64,000 nt of DNA, taken from contig NC_071627.1 of the NCBI RefSeq assembly GCF_014839835.1, positions 4,775,001 through 4,839,000 of the forward strand, given 5' to 3'. This DNA comes from Dryobates pubescens. Its lineage: Eukaryota > Chordata > Aves > Piciformes > Picidae. Both the position numbers and the translations under genes were made by a program. The notes under the pieces are model-generated. The model was not told where the DNA came from. It made no database searches and worked only from the letters and a program-made list of their open reading frames with translations. Positions 1 through 9,118 of this stretch are shown here, one piece after another; position 1 is the stretch's first letter, and each line of letters starts with the position of its first letter.

Positions 1-707
1 GTGCCGAGAGCGGCGCGGGCGCGGGCGAGCTGGTGCCGCGCTGGGCGCCGGCAGGCTACCTGGTGGCCAAGGTGGTGGCGGTGGACGCGGACGCGGGGCA
101 GAACGCCTGGCTGTCCTACGAGCTGGCCAAGGCCACGGAGCCGGGGCTCTTCCGCCTCGGGCTGCACAGCGGCGAGCTGCGCACGGCGCGGGCCGTGGCC
201 GAGCGCGACGCGCCCCGACACAGGCTCGTCGTGCTCGTGCGAGACCGCGGCCAGCCGCCGCGCTCGGCCAGCGCCACCCTCGCCATCGCCCTGCTCCACG
301 ACTTCTCCGACGCCCATGTGCGCCTCAGCCAGGACGCGCCGCCCGCCGAGCCCGACGACACGCTCACTCTCTACCTCATCGCCTGCCTGGCCTGCGTCTC
401 CGCGCTCTGCCTGGCCACCGGCCTGGCTGCCCTGCTCATGAAGCTGCGGCGGGACAGGCAGAGACAGGCCGAGCCCTTGCCCACCTTCCCGACAGCTGTC
501 GCCGAGAGCGATGCGGGTTCCTTGCCCCGCAGCCTTGTCTACGACGTGTGCTTGGCCACCGGCACCCTGAGCAGCGACTTTCACTTCCTCGGTCCACTCT
601 TGCCCTGCTTCCCTGCCGGGATATCTCCTGGCCCTGCTCCACAGCGGAGCTCGATGTGCTCGCAAGAGGCATCCAGTTTCGGGGAAGGAGGTGACTGCAC
701 TGCACAG
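1..707 (+). CDS. Clustered protocadherin U0, 3' part of ectodomain exon
   Basis: The 3' end of a clustered protocadherin ectodomain exon, cut by the window edge. The frame opens at position 3 and matches residues 565-799 of the complete paralogues in this window: most of EC6, the membrane segment (LTLYLIACLACVSALCLATG, about 352-425) and a cytoplasmic tail with the RQRQAEPLP juxtamembrane class and the YDVCLATG/DFHFLGPLLP motif. It ends at codon CAG followed by GTGAGG (donor at 708), phase 0. Such proteins are single-pass membrane adhesion molecules that give neurons combinatorial identities. Sequence to about 620 is almost identical to U1-U7; the last 30 codons are unit-specific. The open frame running on to 869 is intron read-through, which in this family can give short-tail forms but is not supported here by conservation. 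Confidence 0.93.
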
Positions 708-2287
708 GTGAGGAACTGGAGTCAAGGCGAGTGGGGAGTAGGGATGGGACATCACTGGGGCCGTATTGTCTCCCCGGTGCAAGGACTGTTGATGGTGCAG
801 AGGGATACAGTGGGGCGGGAGGATGAAAGAGTAGAGAAGGTCTCAGAACAGCTGGTAGGCTGCTTCTAAGAAGGTCAGGAACAGTTCAGATATTCTCTAA
901 GTGGTTTCTGACCCTTTACCTCTGCATCCTGCTGTGCATTCTCATTATTCACCTTAGATCATTTCTTTCCCCTCACCATAAAGGGACGTAGCTGAAACTT
1001 GAGGACATGATCAATAGGGTTGTGGATGTGAGAGCCACCATAGTGAGTCTTGTCCACACATCAAGAAGAGATCATAGGGATCTAGAGCAGGAATGGGGGA
1101 TCAGACCTGGGAGATTGGGATACTGGCATTGTGAAGCTGGTGTTGAAGTGATGGGGCATGATGGGAGGAGGTTAGAGAAAGTCACTGATGAGGATTTCCC
1201 AGAGAATCAGGGACATGTCATCTTCTCCCCAAAATCTGACCTACTTACAACACTCTGAAGCCATCTCTCTGCCCTGAGTATTTGCCTCGTATAATTTTTT
1301 TGTGTGTGTCACCACAAAATGGGACAGCTGGATCATGAGATGCTGCACAGTACTTGTATGGATGTATGGATGTGTAAGCCACTATAGTGGGTCCGGTCCT
1401 CACACTGAGTATTAGTTGTAGGGACCTCTATTCCTAGGGATATCTCCTCCTGCATACGGCAGTCCTGAGACTGTAGTGTTCAGTCCTGTCCAGCATAAGC
1501 TGGGGGTTATCATATCACTGACACTATCAACTGCACTGCTGCTAGGAAGTTGTGCTCCATGCTGCCAAATGTTATCCACAAGCATGGTGTCAGTACTGAA
1601 CTAAAACTGTCTCACAAGCTGCAGAAGTCCACTCAAGTGGGGTCCTTGGTCACTAAATTCCCTTATTATTTTGTGGCTTCTATGAACGATACTGGAGAGA
1701 AACTGGCAATCAGGGGTTTCAAAGGACCCCGACAGTCCCTGACTTGTTTGGGTGATCCTAGGCAGGACTAGATGCTGTGATCTTGAAGTGATTCATGTCT
1801 AACATGCTGTTATACTCCAGCTGCTCAAAGAGGAAGATCTGGAGACACTCAAAACCTGCCTTCTCCCCTCCTTCAGTATAGTTATTTCCAGGGATCCACC
1901 CAGCACTTCGGGAGGGTCCTAAAGACAAACATACAAAGCTGAACATCTACAGGTCATCCCACAACCTGTCTTGGTACATCAGCATTGAACTTCTTTTATT
2001 GTTTGTGATTAAGTATTTCATTTGGGGCCCTTACTATCTTAAGTTACTGCCTCAGACTCATAAAGGTTTTGTAGCCTTTGTTATATCTACAGTGCAGGAT
2101 CTTTTCTGACTTTAGATTTTCCCCATTCAGGTCAGAGACCCAGTGCCTTGTTGAAATTCCTCCTTGGCTCTGGTTAGAGAAAGGTGGTGTCACACACACA
2201 GTGGCGGCAGACATGCCCTGTATGCTTCTTGCTGATGTCCGCTTACCTTCCATACCCAAATGACAACTTCTCCTCTCTTCTTTGCAG
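708..2287 (+). other. Intron 1 of U0
   Basis: This 1580-nt stretch runs from the exon 1 donor (GTGAGG) to a strong pyrimidine-rich acceptor (ctcctctcttctttgcag). Parts are recognisably homologous to intron 1 of the other units: the block around 1170-1230 (gaggttagagaaag...), and the block 2040-2280 with the hexamer-rich gtgtcacacac region and the 'cttctTGCTGATG' segment just before exon 2. Short open frames inside (for example 1007-1258 and 1550-1771) are not shared with other units and I do not regard them as genes. Confidence 0.7.
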
Positions 2288-2407
2288 GGCAGAGTTCCCC
2301 TCACTGGAGACATGGATCCCAGACCTGCTGAAGCAGCTTGTGCCGCAAACAGGGGGGTGGAGCTAAACGTCAGTTCTGATCACGACCCTTGGCTCACCCA
2401 GCAGTGA
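2288..2407 (+). CDS. U0 private cytoplasmic exon 2
   Basis: A small exon that directly continues the U0 protein in phase 0 after ...TAQ. It follows a textbook acceptor (ttctttgcag at 2278-2287). It encodes 39 codons, GRVPLTGDMDPRPAEA through VELNVSSDHDPWLTQQ, then TGA (2405-2407). A donor (CA|GTGAGT, intron from 2404) overlaps the stop, so the exon can end translation or be spliced in phase 2 to exon 3. The same exon sits after every ectodomain exon in the window with an open frame each time. I do not recognise the peptide; it is not similar to the alpha or gamma constant-region sequences that I know. Confidence 0.72.
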   Translation, partial: GRVPLTGDMDPRPAEAACAANRGVELNVSSDHDPWLTQQ

Positions 2408-2746
2408 GTGAGAAGGACAAGCTTGCCTGTCCTCACCGGCTAACATCCTCACGTGGAAAAGAGAACAAAGAGAAACACCAACCCCAAAAAAGCACCTGAG
2501 AGGTTCAAGTCTTGTTTGAGAGAGAACAAAACTCCCTCTCCTCTTGAGCAGTGCTTTATTCATGTAGGTATTTTGTAATTGTGAGACAAATGGAGGATGA
2601 CTTTGTTGCATGCTGGTTACTTTGAAGCCTGCGTGTATAATCGTGAGAGTGCTACTGCTTCTGAACCCAGGTTTCCCATACATCACCTTTTCTGTGGATT
2701 TCGTCCTAAGCAGAGTGCTCTGTAGGAATGTCTTAATTTTCAGCAG

Positions 2747-2903
2747 TCTGGTCAGTACCAGGCAAACAGATCTTCAGCAGAATTCAGTGGAGCTTGCAAA
2801 GGAATTGCTTAATGACAGGCAGAAGCCGATAACATTACCAACAGCTGACACTGGCACACTTCTGTTTGAGCATAAGTTTTCAGGTTCTCCTGATTCTAAA
2901 TAG
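2747..2903 (+). CDS. U0 putative exon 3, intact
   Basis: After a cag|cag acceptor at 2741-2746, an open frame starts with one T. That T completes the CA left by exon 2 to CAT (His), followed by LVSTRQTDLQQNSVELAK and on to ...GSPDSK and TAG (2901-2903), 51 residues. This is the best-preserved copy of a block found after exon 2 in U0-U6. An AATAAA lies 46 nt downstream. If used, the U0 tail is 50 residues longer than the exon-2-stop form. Function unknown. The alternative is that this block is only 3' untranslated sequence, since most paralogous copies carry frame-breaking changes. Confidence 0.45.
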
Positions 2904-2948
2904 GTAGGTTGGAGCAGTATATGCTTGTTTTTAGTGTCATGTAGTCGA

Positions 2949-2954
2949 AATAAA
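2949..2954 (+). terminator. Proximal poly(A) signal, U0
   Basis: AATAAA 46 nt after the putative exon 3 stop. The equivalent hexamer is kept only in U3; in the other units it is mutated (for example AATGAA in U2 and U4). Confidence 0.4.
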
Positions 2955-3183
2955 CATTTCAAGATTTATTCATGTAAGATTGTAGAGAATTCATGCCATT
3001 CTTAGTAGTTTCCAATTCAAATAGGTTTTTACAATGATTGTAGGCTGCTGTAGAGTATAGTGCATCAAGAAGCTTCCTGTTTTCCTTTCATTAACTGGTA
3101 ATGATATTAACTGGTAATGAAATTGTGTGTTATTTGCTGTCACTCATACACCTTTAAGAGTCGAAAGCCTCATAAGAGAAAAC

Positions 3184-3189
3184 AATAAA
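3184..3189 (+). terminator. Conserved distal poly(A) signal, U0
   Basis: AATAAA in the context acAATAAAacctacttgg, followed about 30 nt later by a GT-rich stretch (gagtgtgctgtatgg). The hexamer and its surroundings are preserved in all eight units, so this is the likely gene end. Confidence 0.6.
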
Positions 3190-3689
3190 ACCTACTTGGA
3201 ACTCCCTAGGCTGAGTGTGCTGTATGGAAGTGCACTTATGACAGTCATCACCGAGGAAATCACCACCTCAGGAGCAGGATTTCGGGAAGAAGTCCATTAC
3301 CGTAGAGTGGGGTTTGTGGAGGGAAAAATCAGTGAGACCTTGAAATATGCCTTTCTTGGAAGATAGTGAAATATGATTGGTGCTTCTCCAAGCCAAGCTG
3401 CTGTCCTAGGGATCCTGCCCCCAACCTCTTCTTGATGACTCACAGACTAAGAGGTGGTAAGTCAGGTGAAACTGCCCAAGAATGGCTACAGGAAACTACG
3501 TGGTGGTCACTTCAACAGTTTATGGGCCAGTTCATGCTGGACGCTGAACACACTCTGGCTCTGGACAGCTCAGGGACACTGTTGAGCAGTTCAATAGCCT
3601 TTCCTCTCACTAGCATGGAGTCAGCACATCCAGAGATTATGTGCCTTAGGAGAGAAAAGGATCCAAACTACCCAGTGTGATTTCCATAA
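3190..3689. other. U0-U1 spacer, unit-shared block
   Basis: Spacer sequence downstream of the poly(A) site that recurs after every unit (the 'gaggaaatcaccacc...gcaggattt...gaagaa' block, then 'ccaagctg...cttctccaagcc' and 'agcatggagtcagcac'). No gene is visible. The open frames 3127-3366 and 3366-3680 are not conserved between units. Confidence 0.6.
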
Positions 3690-3776
3690 TGTCTCCAGGA
3701 AGTGAGGTCAGACTAACAGGACCGTCGTTTCCTGGGTCCTCTCTCATGCCCTTCTTGTAAATTGGAAAAACATCGG
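3690..3776 (-). repeat. CR1 LINE fragment, minus strand
   Basis: About 87 bp matching the CR1 copy at 45660-45756 (aggtcagactaacaggac, cttcttgtaaattggaa). It is followed by the same LTR as there, so U0-U1 and U5-U6 spacers share these two insertions by descent. Confidence 0.65.
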
Positions 3777-3863
3777 TGTCCTCGGTTAGCTAGGATAGGG
3801 TTAAGTTTTGGCTTCCTTCAGAAGAAGCTGCGAGCAGCTGAACCGGTCAGTGGGTGTTTGACA
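3777..3863 (+). mobile_element. LTR fragment (fossil) next to U1 promoter
   Basis: The first 87 bp of the LTR seen complete at 45757-46119 (TGTC..., then ggcttccttcagaagaagct). It ends about 17 bp before the CSE of U1. Old, and only a fragment. Confidence 0.6.
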
Positions 3864-3880
3864 GCAGCAGAGGAACCATT

Positions 3881-3915
3881 CCCGCTGCCGACGCTGGGTG
3901 GCGGTGTTGACCACG
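3881..3915 (+). promoter_or_regulatory. CSE/CTCF-like promoter element of U1
   Basis: Conserved element cccgctgccgacgctgggtg followed by gcggtgttgacca, 246 bp upstream of the start codon. It contains a CTCF-like core (GGGTGGCGG) in forward orientation. In the known Pcdh clusters, a CSE with a CTCF site lies at this position and governs promoter choice through looping to distal enhancers. The same element precedes U1-U7. Confidence 0.75.
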
Positions 3916-4126
3916 GACCGGCAGCTTCCACTGCCCGCACCGGCGCTGCAGCACCGGCGCACAAAAACAGCTGACAGAGCTGCTCGGGAACGGCAGAGGG
4001 GAGCGCAGCCGGGCTGCTCGGCGGCTTGCGGAAGCCTTTCCCCGCAGACAAACACTGCTTTGCCTGGGAAGCTTCTTGCAAATACCGACAAACCGGGAGG
4101 ACGCTGTCTTGCTTTTGGGGATAACA

Positions 4127-6523
4127 ATGGCGTGGAACGGGAGACAGAGCGGAGGCAGCTCCAGGCAAGTGATCTTGTTTCTTCTGTGTGTTTGCGTGTG
4201 GCAAAGCGGGGCCGAAAGCCTCCGCTATTCTCTGGCAGAGGAGATGGAGAGGGACGCCTTTGTGGGCAATATTGCCCAGGACCTGGGGCTTACTCCGAGC
4301 CAGCTGGCAGCTCGCAAGGCGCGCGTTGTGTCCGAGGGGAACCAGCAGCTTTTCCTCTTCAACCCGAGCACCGGAGTGCTGATGGCCAAGGAGTCTCTAG
4401 ACCGAGAGGCGATCTGTCCTCAAAGCGAGACCTGTGTGCTCTTTTTTACGGTCTTTTTGGACAACCCATTGCAGCTGATCCGAGGGGAGGTGGAGATTCT
4501 TGACGTGAACGACAACTCCCCTGTGTTCCCTAAGAAGGAGATGGTTTTCGAGATTCTGGAAACGACAGCTCCCAGTTTCCGTTTTCCTCTGGAAAGTGCC
4601 CAGGACGCTGATGTGGGTAGCAATGGTTTACGGAATTACAGCCTCGGGTCCAATTCGCATTTCTCCCTATCTCTTGCCACGGAGAAAGGTGGAGCAATAT
4701 GCGCCGAGCTCGTTCTAGACCGGCAGCTGGACAGAGAAGAGAAACCAGAGATGAATTTACTCCTCACCGCCATAGATGGGGGTTCGCCACCCAAGTCAGG
4801 TACAGTTCAGATTCGCATTCTGGTGCTGGATGCCAATGACAATACACCGATGTTCACTCGGGAGGTCTATGAGGTGCCCCTGCCAGAGAACAGTCCACCG
4901 GGGCAGGTGGTGGTCAGAGTTGTGGCCACAGATACTGACGATGGGTCCTACGGGAAAGTGCAGTATGCCTTCACACAGGTTTCAAGGGGTTCAGGGGAGC
5001 TCTTTGATCTGAACCCTAACACAGGAGAGATTCAGGTGTCGGGAAACCTGGACTTTGAGGAAATGAAAAAACATGAGATGGTGGTGAAAGCCAGCGACGG
5101 TGGAGGACTATTTGCTCATTGCAAAGTGCGGGTGGAGATCGTGGACGTGAACGACAATGCCCCAGAGATACAGCTGACCTCACACACTGTCTCCGTTCCC
5201 GAAGACGCTCCGCCACGCACCCTGGTGGCCCTTTTCAGTGTGCGGGACCAGGATTCCGGCGACAATGGCAGGACAGAGTGCACCATCGATGGGGACTTGC
5301 CCTTCACTCTCACCCCCACCTTCGGCAATTTCTACGAGCTGAGAACCAACGCGGCGCTGGACAGGGAGACGACGGCAGAGTACAACATCAGCATTCGAGC
5401 GACGGACTGGGGCCCGCGGCGCCTGAGCTCTCGGCAGAGCCTGTGGGTGCAGGTGTCGGACGTGAACGACAACGCCCCCGCCTTCAGCCAGGAGCTCTAC
5501 AGCATGTGGGTGACGGAGAACAACAGCCCCATGGTGCGCATCGGCAGCGTGCAGGCCAGCGACGCGGACGCGGGCAGCAACGCGCGCGTGCAGTACGCGC
5601 TGGTGCGTGAGGAGGGCGAGGAGCAGCCGGCGGTGTCGGTGAGCTCGGAGAGCGGCGACGTGTACGTGGTGCGCTCGCTGGACTACGAGCGGGTGCGCGC
5701 CTTGGAGGTGTGGGTGAGCGCGGCCGACGGCGGCTGGCCGGCGCTGAGCGCGCGGGCGCTGCTGCGCGTGCTGGTGCGCGACGAGAACGACAACGCGCCG
5801 GTGGTGCTGCACCCTGGTGCCGAGAGCGGCGCGGGCGCGGGCGAGCTGGTGCCGCGCTGGGCGCCGGCAGGCTACCTGGTGGCCAAGGTGGTGGCGGTGG
5901 ACGCGGACGCGGGGCAGAACGCCTGGCTGTCCTACGAGCTGGCCAAGGCCACGGAGCCGGGGCTCTTCCGCCTCGGGCTGCACAGCGGCGAGCTGCGCAC
6001 GGCGCGGGCCGTGGCCGAGCGCGACGCGCCCCGACACAGGCTCGTCGTGCTCGTGCGAGACCGCGGCCAGCCGCCGCGCTCGGCCAGCGCCACCCTCGCC
6101 ATCGCCCTGCTCCACGACTTCTCCGACGCCCATGTGCGCCTCAACCAGGACGCGCCGCCCGCCGAGACCGACGACACGCTCACTCTCTACCTCATCGCCT
6201 GCCTGGCCTGCGTCTCCGCGCTCTGCCTGGCCACCGGCCTGGCCGCCCTGCTCATGAAGCTGCGGCGGGACAGGCAGAGACAGGCCGAGCCCTTGCCCAC
6301 CTTCCCGACGGCTGTCGCCGAGAGCGATGCGGGTTCCTTGCCCCGCAGCCTTGTCTACGACGTGTGCTTGGCCACCGGCACCCTGAGCAGCGACTTTCAC
6401 TTCCTCGGTCCACTCTTGCCCTGCTTCCCTGCCGGAATTCCTCCCGGCACTGCCCCACAGCGGAGCTCCGTGTGCTCGCAAGAGGCGTCCAACCTCGGGG
6501 AAAGAGGCGACTGTGCTGTACAG
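4127..6523 (+). CDS. Clustered protocadherin U1, ectodomain exon
   Basis: Complete ectodomain exon, 799 codons. The start is the ATG at 4127 (MAWNGRQSGG), the only ATG conserved in all units; upstream frame here has no ATG. Domains by residue: signal peptide 1-29 (core VILFLLCVCVW), EC1 30-134 with the clustered-Pcdh CX5C loop (C97-C103), EC2 135-243, EC3 244-347, EC4 348-453, EC5 454-557, EC6 558-680, membrane segment about 685-711, cytoplasmic 712-799. Calcium linkers DVNDN/DANDN/DENDN are at 126, 235, 340, 445 and 552. Sequons include N170 and N420. The tail class is RQRQAEPLP. It ends CAG|GTGAGA, phase 0. Likely role: homophilic neuronal surface recognition through EC1-EC4, with cis pairing through EC5-EC6. 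Beta/gamma-type by EC1 and by the YDVCLATG tail motif; I cannot give an orthologue number. Distinctive residues: LFLFNPSTG in EC1 and LNQDAPPAETDD before the membrane. Confidence 0.95.
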
Positions 6524-7271
6524 GTGAGAAACCGGTGTCAAGGCATGGGGAAAGCAGGGAGGGAACAGTGGTGAGGTTGGTATTGAGGCCTGGGAGTCAG
6601 GGATGCAGCTGTTTTGAAAATGCTCACCGATAAAGGAGGAGGTTAGAGAAAGCCACTGGCAAGTGCTTTCTCGGAGAATCAGAGGAGTGTAATTTTCTCC
6701 CCAAATGCAGAGCCGGTGTCTGCAGCTAGCTCCTCCACAGCAGCGGGACGTGAGCAGGTCAGGGGGAGGGGAAGCGAGGCAGGGCAGAGATGGTCTGGTG
6801 TTTCTTCCCTGCCACAATGACTTTGGATGAATGGTGCAGAGTTGGTGCAGAGATATCCAGCTGGGGAAAAGGATAGGAGGGTAGACAGTATCTCAGAGCA
6901 GATGACAGGTGCCTTCCAGGAGGGTGGGGGAAAACTCAGCTGATTTCTAAGTGGTTTTTAACCTCGCCATCAGGAAGTAGAAATCCCCTGAGAAGGAGGA
7001 TCTGGTTTGGGCTCTTACCATCCCAAATTAACTGCCTCAGTTTCACGAAAAGTTTGCACCAACACTTCTGTAATGTGGAGAGTGGCTTTCAGGCTTTAGG
7101 TTTTCCGTGGTCAGGTCAGATTCCTGTCAGCTGGTCCAGACTGCCCTTTGGCTCTGGGGAGAGAAAGGTGGTGTCACAGATGCAGTGTTGTCAGACATGG
7201 CCTTTAAGCTTCTCGCTGATGTCTGCTTACCTTTAACGGCCAAAGGACAACGTCTCGTCTCTTCTTTGCAG
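6524..7271 (+). other. Intron 1 of U1
   Basis: 748 nt from GTGAGA to acceptor tcttctttgcag. Shares the 'aggaggttagagaaagccac' block (6640-6660) and the pre-exon-2 block (7000-7270) with other units. No gene seen. Confidence 0.7.
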
Positions 7272-7391
7272 GGCAGAGCTCCGCTCTCTGAAGACAGTGG
7301 TCCCAGACCTGCCGGAGCAGTGTGTGTTGCAAACAGGGGGATGGAGCCAAATGTCAGTTCTGATCAAAACCCTTGGCTCACCCGTCAGTGA
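7272..7391 (+). CDS. U1 private cytoplasmic exon 2
   Basis: Phase-0 continuation of U1: 39 codons from GRAPLSEDSGPRPAGA to NVSSDQNPWLTRQ, then TGA (7389-7391). The donor CA|GTGAGT (intron from 7388) overlaps the stop. Exon 3 downstream is damaged in this unit (no acceptor AG, frame changed), so U1 most likely ends here, giving an 838-residue protein. Function of the tail is unknown. Confidence 0.72.
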   Translation, partial: GRAPLSEDSGPRPAGAVCVANRGMEPNVSSDQNPWLTRQ

Positions 7392-7650
7392 GTGAAGAGT
7401 ATAACAAGCTTGCCTGTCCTCACCGGCTAAAGTCCTCACACGGGAAAGGGACCAAACACCAATCACCAAGCCCAGAGAGGTGCAAGTCTCCTCTGAGAGA
7501 GAGCAACACTCCCTCTCCTCTTGAGCAGCGCTTTAGTCACGTAGATGTTTTGTAGCTGTTATATGGCTGGAGGAAGACTTTGTTGCATGCTGATTACATT
7601 GAGACTTCGTGTGTGACTTTGGCAGTGTTACCGCTGCTGAAACGAAGTTT

Positions 7651-7860
7651 GTGTGTGTGTGGTGCTGGGGTGTTTGGTTTTTTTTGTAGTTTGTTTCTTT
7701 GGTTTGGGGATTTTGTTTGTTTATGTTGGAGGTTTTTTGGTTGTTGTTTGTTTTCTGTGCATTTCTCTCTGTGTGTGTGGTTGGTTGCGGTTTTGGTTTT
7801 GGATATAGGGTTTGCTGAGGATTTTTTTCTGGTTCGCTTTTTGTATTTTGTCCTAAGCAG
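7651..7860. repeat. T/G-rich low-complexity tract
   Basis: GT- and T-rich sequence (tttgtttgtttatgttgg and similar) expanded in U1 between exon 2 and the exon 3 relic. Other units have no counterpart of this size. Confidence 0.6.
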
Positions 7861-7893
7861 AGGAGTCTGTAACAGTGTCTGAATTTTCCGTGG

Positions 7894-8066
7894 TCTGGTC
7901 GAAGCCGACAAACAGATCTTCAGCAGAATTCAGTGGTGCTTGCAAAGGAGTTGTTTAATATCAGGCAGAAGCTGAACCCATTAGAAACTGCTAACATTGC
8001 CACACTTCTCCTGTTGAACAGCAGTTTACAGGTTCTCCTGACTCTGTTGAGTGGGATTTGAGCAAC
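7894..8066 (+). pseudogene. U1 exon 3 relic
   Basis: Homologous to U0 exon 3 but the acceptor reads ccgtgg instead of a pyrimidine tract plus AG. One base is missing in the gtcgaagccgacaaacag segment relative to other copies, so the frame shifts and stops soon after. Probably only part of the 3' untranslated region of U1. Confidence 0.6.
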
Positions 8067-8352
8067 GTGTGCTTGTTTTTCATATCGTAAAGTTGAAACT
8101 AACATTTCAAGGGTTTGTTTATTTTTTCTTCTTCTTTTTTTTTTTTTCGGTGTAAGATTACAGGGATTTAAAAACATTCTTTGTAGATTTGCATTAAAAT
8201 AGGCTTTCACTGAGATTTTAGGGCTCTGTAAACTATAGGGTGTCAATAAGCTTTCTGCTTTCCTTTCCTTAACCGGTAATGATCTATAAAGTTCTGTGAT
8301 AGTTGCTGTGGCTCACACACCTTTAAGAGTCAAATGCCTGTTAAGAAGAAAC

Positions 8353-8358
8353 AATAAA
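8353..8358 (+). terminator. Conserved distal poly(A) signal, U1
   Basis: AATAAA in the conserved context aaacaataaaaactgcttg. The proximal hexamer is lost in this unit. Confidence 0.55.
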
Positions 8359-8609
8359 AACTGCTTGCAAGGTCCGGTCTCAGTGTGCTCTCTGCAAGGT
8401 CACTTGTCACAGTGAAGGGTGACAAGTGAGGGTTTGGTGAAGAGGTTCGTGCCTTTAGAGTGGACTTTGTGGAGGGAAAGTCAGAGATGCCTAGAAAGAG
8501 GCAGTTCTCAGAAACTAGTGGAATGTTCTTAGAGCTTCTTGAATGTTCTTAGAGCTTCTCGAAGCCAAGCTGGCATCGTAGGGATGCTGCCTCCAACCTT
8601 TTCTTGGTG

Positions 8610-9118
8610 GCTTCCTGTGGCAATGCCAGCCATGAGCAGTGTGAGCAACCTGGCAGTGTAGGCTTAGAGCCTGACATGGTGGTAGGCCATGCTCAGCATA
8701 AATGCAGAAGTGGCTAGCAGTGTGGCAAAACAGTGCTGTGCCTGCAGCATGTAACTAAAGCAGGACACTGGTAGCTATAAACAGAGAGAGTTATCTTGGA
8801 ATAACAGGACGTGCACCTGCATCAACAACCTCATGTGTTATTAGTAGTTTGACCAATAATTTATAACAGTACAATGTGTGGTCACCTGTGTGGAACCAAT
8901 GAAGCTATGCCAACGATGCTCTCCAAGTTTATATAAGCTGTAAAGGTTCCCTTAATACGCACTCTCTCTCTACTATTAGCTCTCCATATTAGCTCTGAAT
9001 TAGCACTATGCAATGCTATACTCGCACTGTACTTGTACAATACTGGAACAATAAAGGAACAATACTCGATCATAGTGGCCATCTGTATTGACTTCAGTCT
9101 CCATCGCCGACAGCTTCC
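8610..9118. mobile_element. Solo LTR (fossil) with 6-bp target duplication
   Basis: A 497-bp LTR at 8616-9112, beginning TGTGG and ending GACA, flanked on both sides by the direct repeat GCTTCC (8610-8615 and 9113-9118). It has a TATA-like box (tatataag near 8929) and AATAAA near 9050, so its own orientation is +. No internal retroviral sequence is present. The empty site survives in the paralogous spacer after U4 (gcttcc at 36609-36614, same flanks). A 6-bp duplication fits alpha/beta-like (ERVK-type) elements. It is younger than the unit duplications. Confidence 0.82.

Noticed and set aside
1007-1258. Open frame in U0 intron 1
   Set aside because: Not preserved in the homologous intron blocks of the other units; no recognisable domain.
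3366-3680. 104-aa plus frame in the U0-U1 spacer
   Set aside because: The homologous spacers of U1, U4, U5 and U7 do not keep the frame.
4076-4126. Longer N-terminus for U1 upstream of ATG 4127
   Set aside because: The upstream extension starts at TTG. In U3-U7 a real ATG lies 45 nt upstream, but it has a weak context and is missing in U1 and U2.
3898-4503. A roughly 200-aa frame starting in the CSE and overlapping exon 1 in another frame (also 13355, 31878, 46960, 57385)
   Set aside because: No ATG at its start (GTG), it begins inside the promoter element, and the composition follows CpG-rich promoter DNA.
5710-6633. Arg/Ala/Gly-rich plus-strand frames overlapping EC5-tail in the +1 frame in every unit
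   Set aside because: Shadow frames caused by GC-rich codons; their conservation follows from the near-identity of the real frame.
5180-6817. Very long minus-strand open frames opposite exon 1 (545 aa here; similar at 14760-15863, 22544-23917, 32782-34386, 40403-42091, 48404-49705, 58673-59893)
   Set aside because: They are opposite the GC-rich homogenised tract, where stop codons are rare. The translation is low-complexity (His/Arg/Val-rich) and simply mirrors the cadherin codons.
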